The notes under the pieces: generated by a model | What the model was told of the DNA's origin: nothing | The model's database searches: none | Seen by the model: the letters and a program-made list of their open reading frames with translations, nothing else | Shown: piece by piece, positions 22,252 through 22,860 of the stretch | Layout of the letters: each line of letters opens with the position of its first letter | How positions within the stretch are numbered: the first letter of the stretch is position 1 | Program-made: the position numbers and the translations under genes | Assembly: GCA_019420065.1 (NCBI GenBank) | Contig: JAHZHX010000032.1 | Coordinates: 1-22,860 of the forward strand | DNA from: Clostridiales bacterium | Lineage (GTDB): Bacteria > Bacillota > Clostridia > Christensenellales > Aristaeellaceae | Length of the DNA stretch: 22,860 nucleotides | Direction: 5' to 3'

Positions 22252-22860
22252 TCAAAGGAACCCCTTGTAGTGACGCATCACCAGCTGCGCTTCCACCTGG
22301 CGAACGGTTTCGATCGCTACGCTCACGGCAATCAGAATGGAGGAAGCTGCAAAGGGAATCTGCATCTTGTTCCATACGGAGAGCAGCGTGGGCACGGTGG
22401 CCAGCACGGCCAGGAACAAAGCCGCAAACAGCGTCAGGCGGTTGGAAGTACGCTGGAGATAGTCCACCGTATTCTTGCCCGGACGGATGCCGCGGATGTT
22501 GCCGCCCTGCTTCTGGATGTTCTCGGCAATCTCGCGGGGATTGAAGGTGATCGCCGTATAGAAGTAGGAGAAAGCAACGATGAGCAACGCGCACACGATC
22601 AGATACAGCGCAGAGGTCTGCGACATGTAGGTGCTCCACCACTTATAGACGCCGCTGTTGGTGCCAAAGAAGGCGAAGATCGTGCCGGGGAAGCTCAGGA
22701 AGGAATAGGCAAAGATCAGCGGCAGCACACCCACGGAGATCACCTTCAGCGGAATGTGCGTATTCTGACCGCCATATACCTTGCGGTTGACAACGCGCTT
22801 TGCATACTGCACCGGGATGCGGCGCTCGGCCTCATTCATGAAAACGATGAAGCCGATGAT
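22252..22860 (-). CDS. secY: Protein translocase subunit SecY, C-terminal part
   Basis: The last 203 codons of SecY, the central pore of the Sec translocon; the gene runs on past the right edge of the window. It enters as IIGFIVFMNEAERRIPVQYAKR, the typical stretch after membrane helix 6. Also present are VYGGQNTHIPLKV (cytoplasmic loop C5), NPREIAENIQKQGGNIRGIRPGKNTVDYL (loop C5/C6 region), the last membrane helices, and the tail AQLVMRHYKGFL. The ATG at 22839 is internal, not the start. It heads the part of the ribosomal operon seen here. Confidence 0.98.
   Translation of the reverse strand: MIGFIVFMNEAERRIPVQYAKRVVNRKVYGGQNTHIPLKVISVGVLPLIFAYSFLSFPGTIFAFFGTNSGVYKWWSTYMSQTSALYLIVCALLIVAFSYFYTAITFNPREIAENIQKQGGNIRGIRPGKNTVDYLQRTSNRLTLFAALFLAVLATVPTLLSVWNKMQIPFAASSILIAVSVAIETVRQVEAQLVMRHYKGFL

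Overview
The window is a GC-rich chromosomal segment from a low-abundance-of-ATG, Gram-positive-type bacterium, most probably an anaerobic member of the class Clostridia. Supporting signs are the SD-driven genes (AAGGAGG-type ribosome binding sites), sigma-A type promoters, the ribosomal order secY-adk-map-KOW-infA-rpmJ-rpsM-rpsK-rpsD-rpoA-rplQ with rpsD inside the alpha operon, a zinc-type (four-Cys) adenylate kinase and S4, and a sodium-type F0 c subunit. Species cannot be named from the sequence alone.

Left end (1-2870): tandem terminator hairpins of an upstream gene, a structured non-coding stretch, then a + strand glycerophosphodiester phosphodiesterase with its own promoter. It is followed by a small accessory cassette: two 103-aa XRE-type repressor paralogs on the - strand (67% identical) around a + strand ORF split by an in-frame TGA. 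Two identical 51-bp hairpin repeats lie in direct orientation at the two outer edges of this cassette.

Middle (2870-9950): a complete F1F0 ATP synthase operon on the - strand, atpI-B-E-F-H-A-G-D-C, with a near-consensus promoter and a strong terminator. The c subunit has the two-glutamate plus Thr/Tyr pattern known from the Na+-dependent Fusobacterium nucleatum rotor ring, so the enzyme is probably coupled to Na+.

Sensor and regulator block (10020-16650): a BlaI-type repressor overlapping a very large M56 (BlaR1/MecR1-like) membrane metalloprotease on the - strand. Its 900-residue outer part has no penicillin-binding domain but has duplicated SH3-like modules and PepSY-like segments. Next come a + strand MerR regulator with a TipAS ligand domain and a convergent FAD-dependent dehydrogenase with a conserved Cys cluster.

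Right end (16660-22860): the distal spc/alpha ribosomal operon on the - strand, from the C-terminal part of SecY through L17, ending in a terminator. Notable points are TTG starts for infA and the KOW gene, a GTG start for rpoA, stem-loops just upstream of several ribosome binding sites, a 200-nt highly structured spacer before rpsM, and a UUCG-capped terminator-like hairpin between secY and adk. No rRNA, tRNA, CRISPR array or transposase gene was seen.
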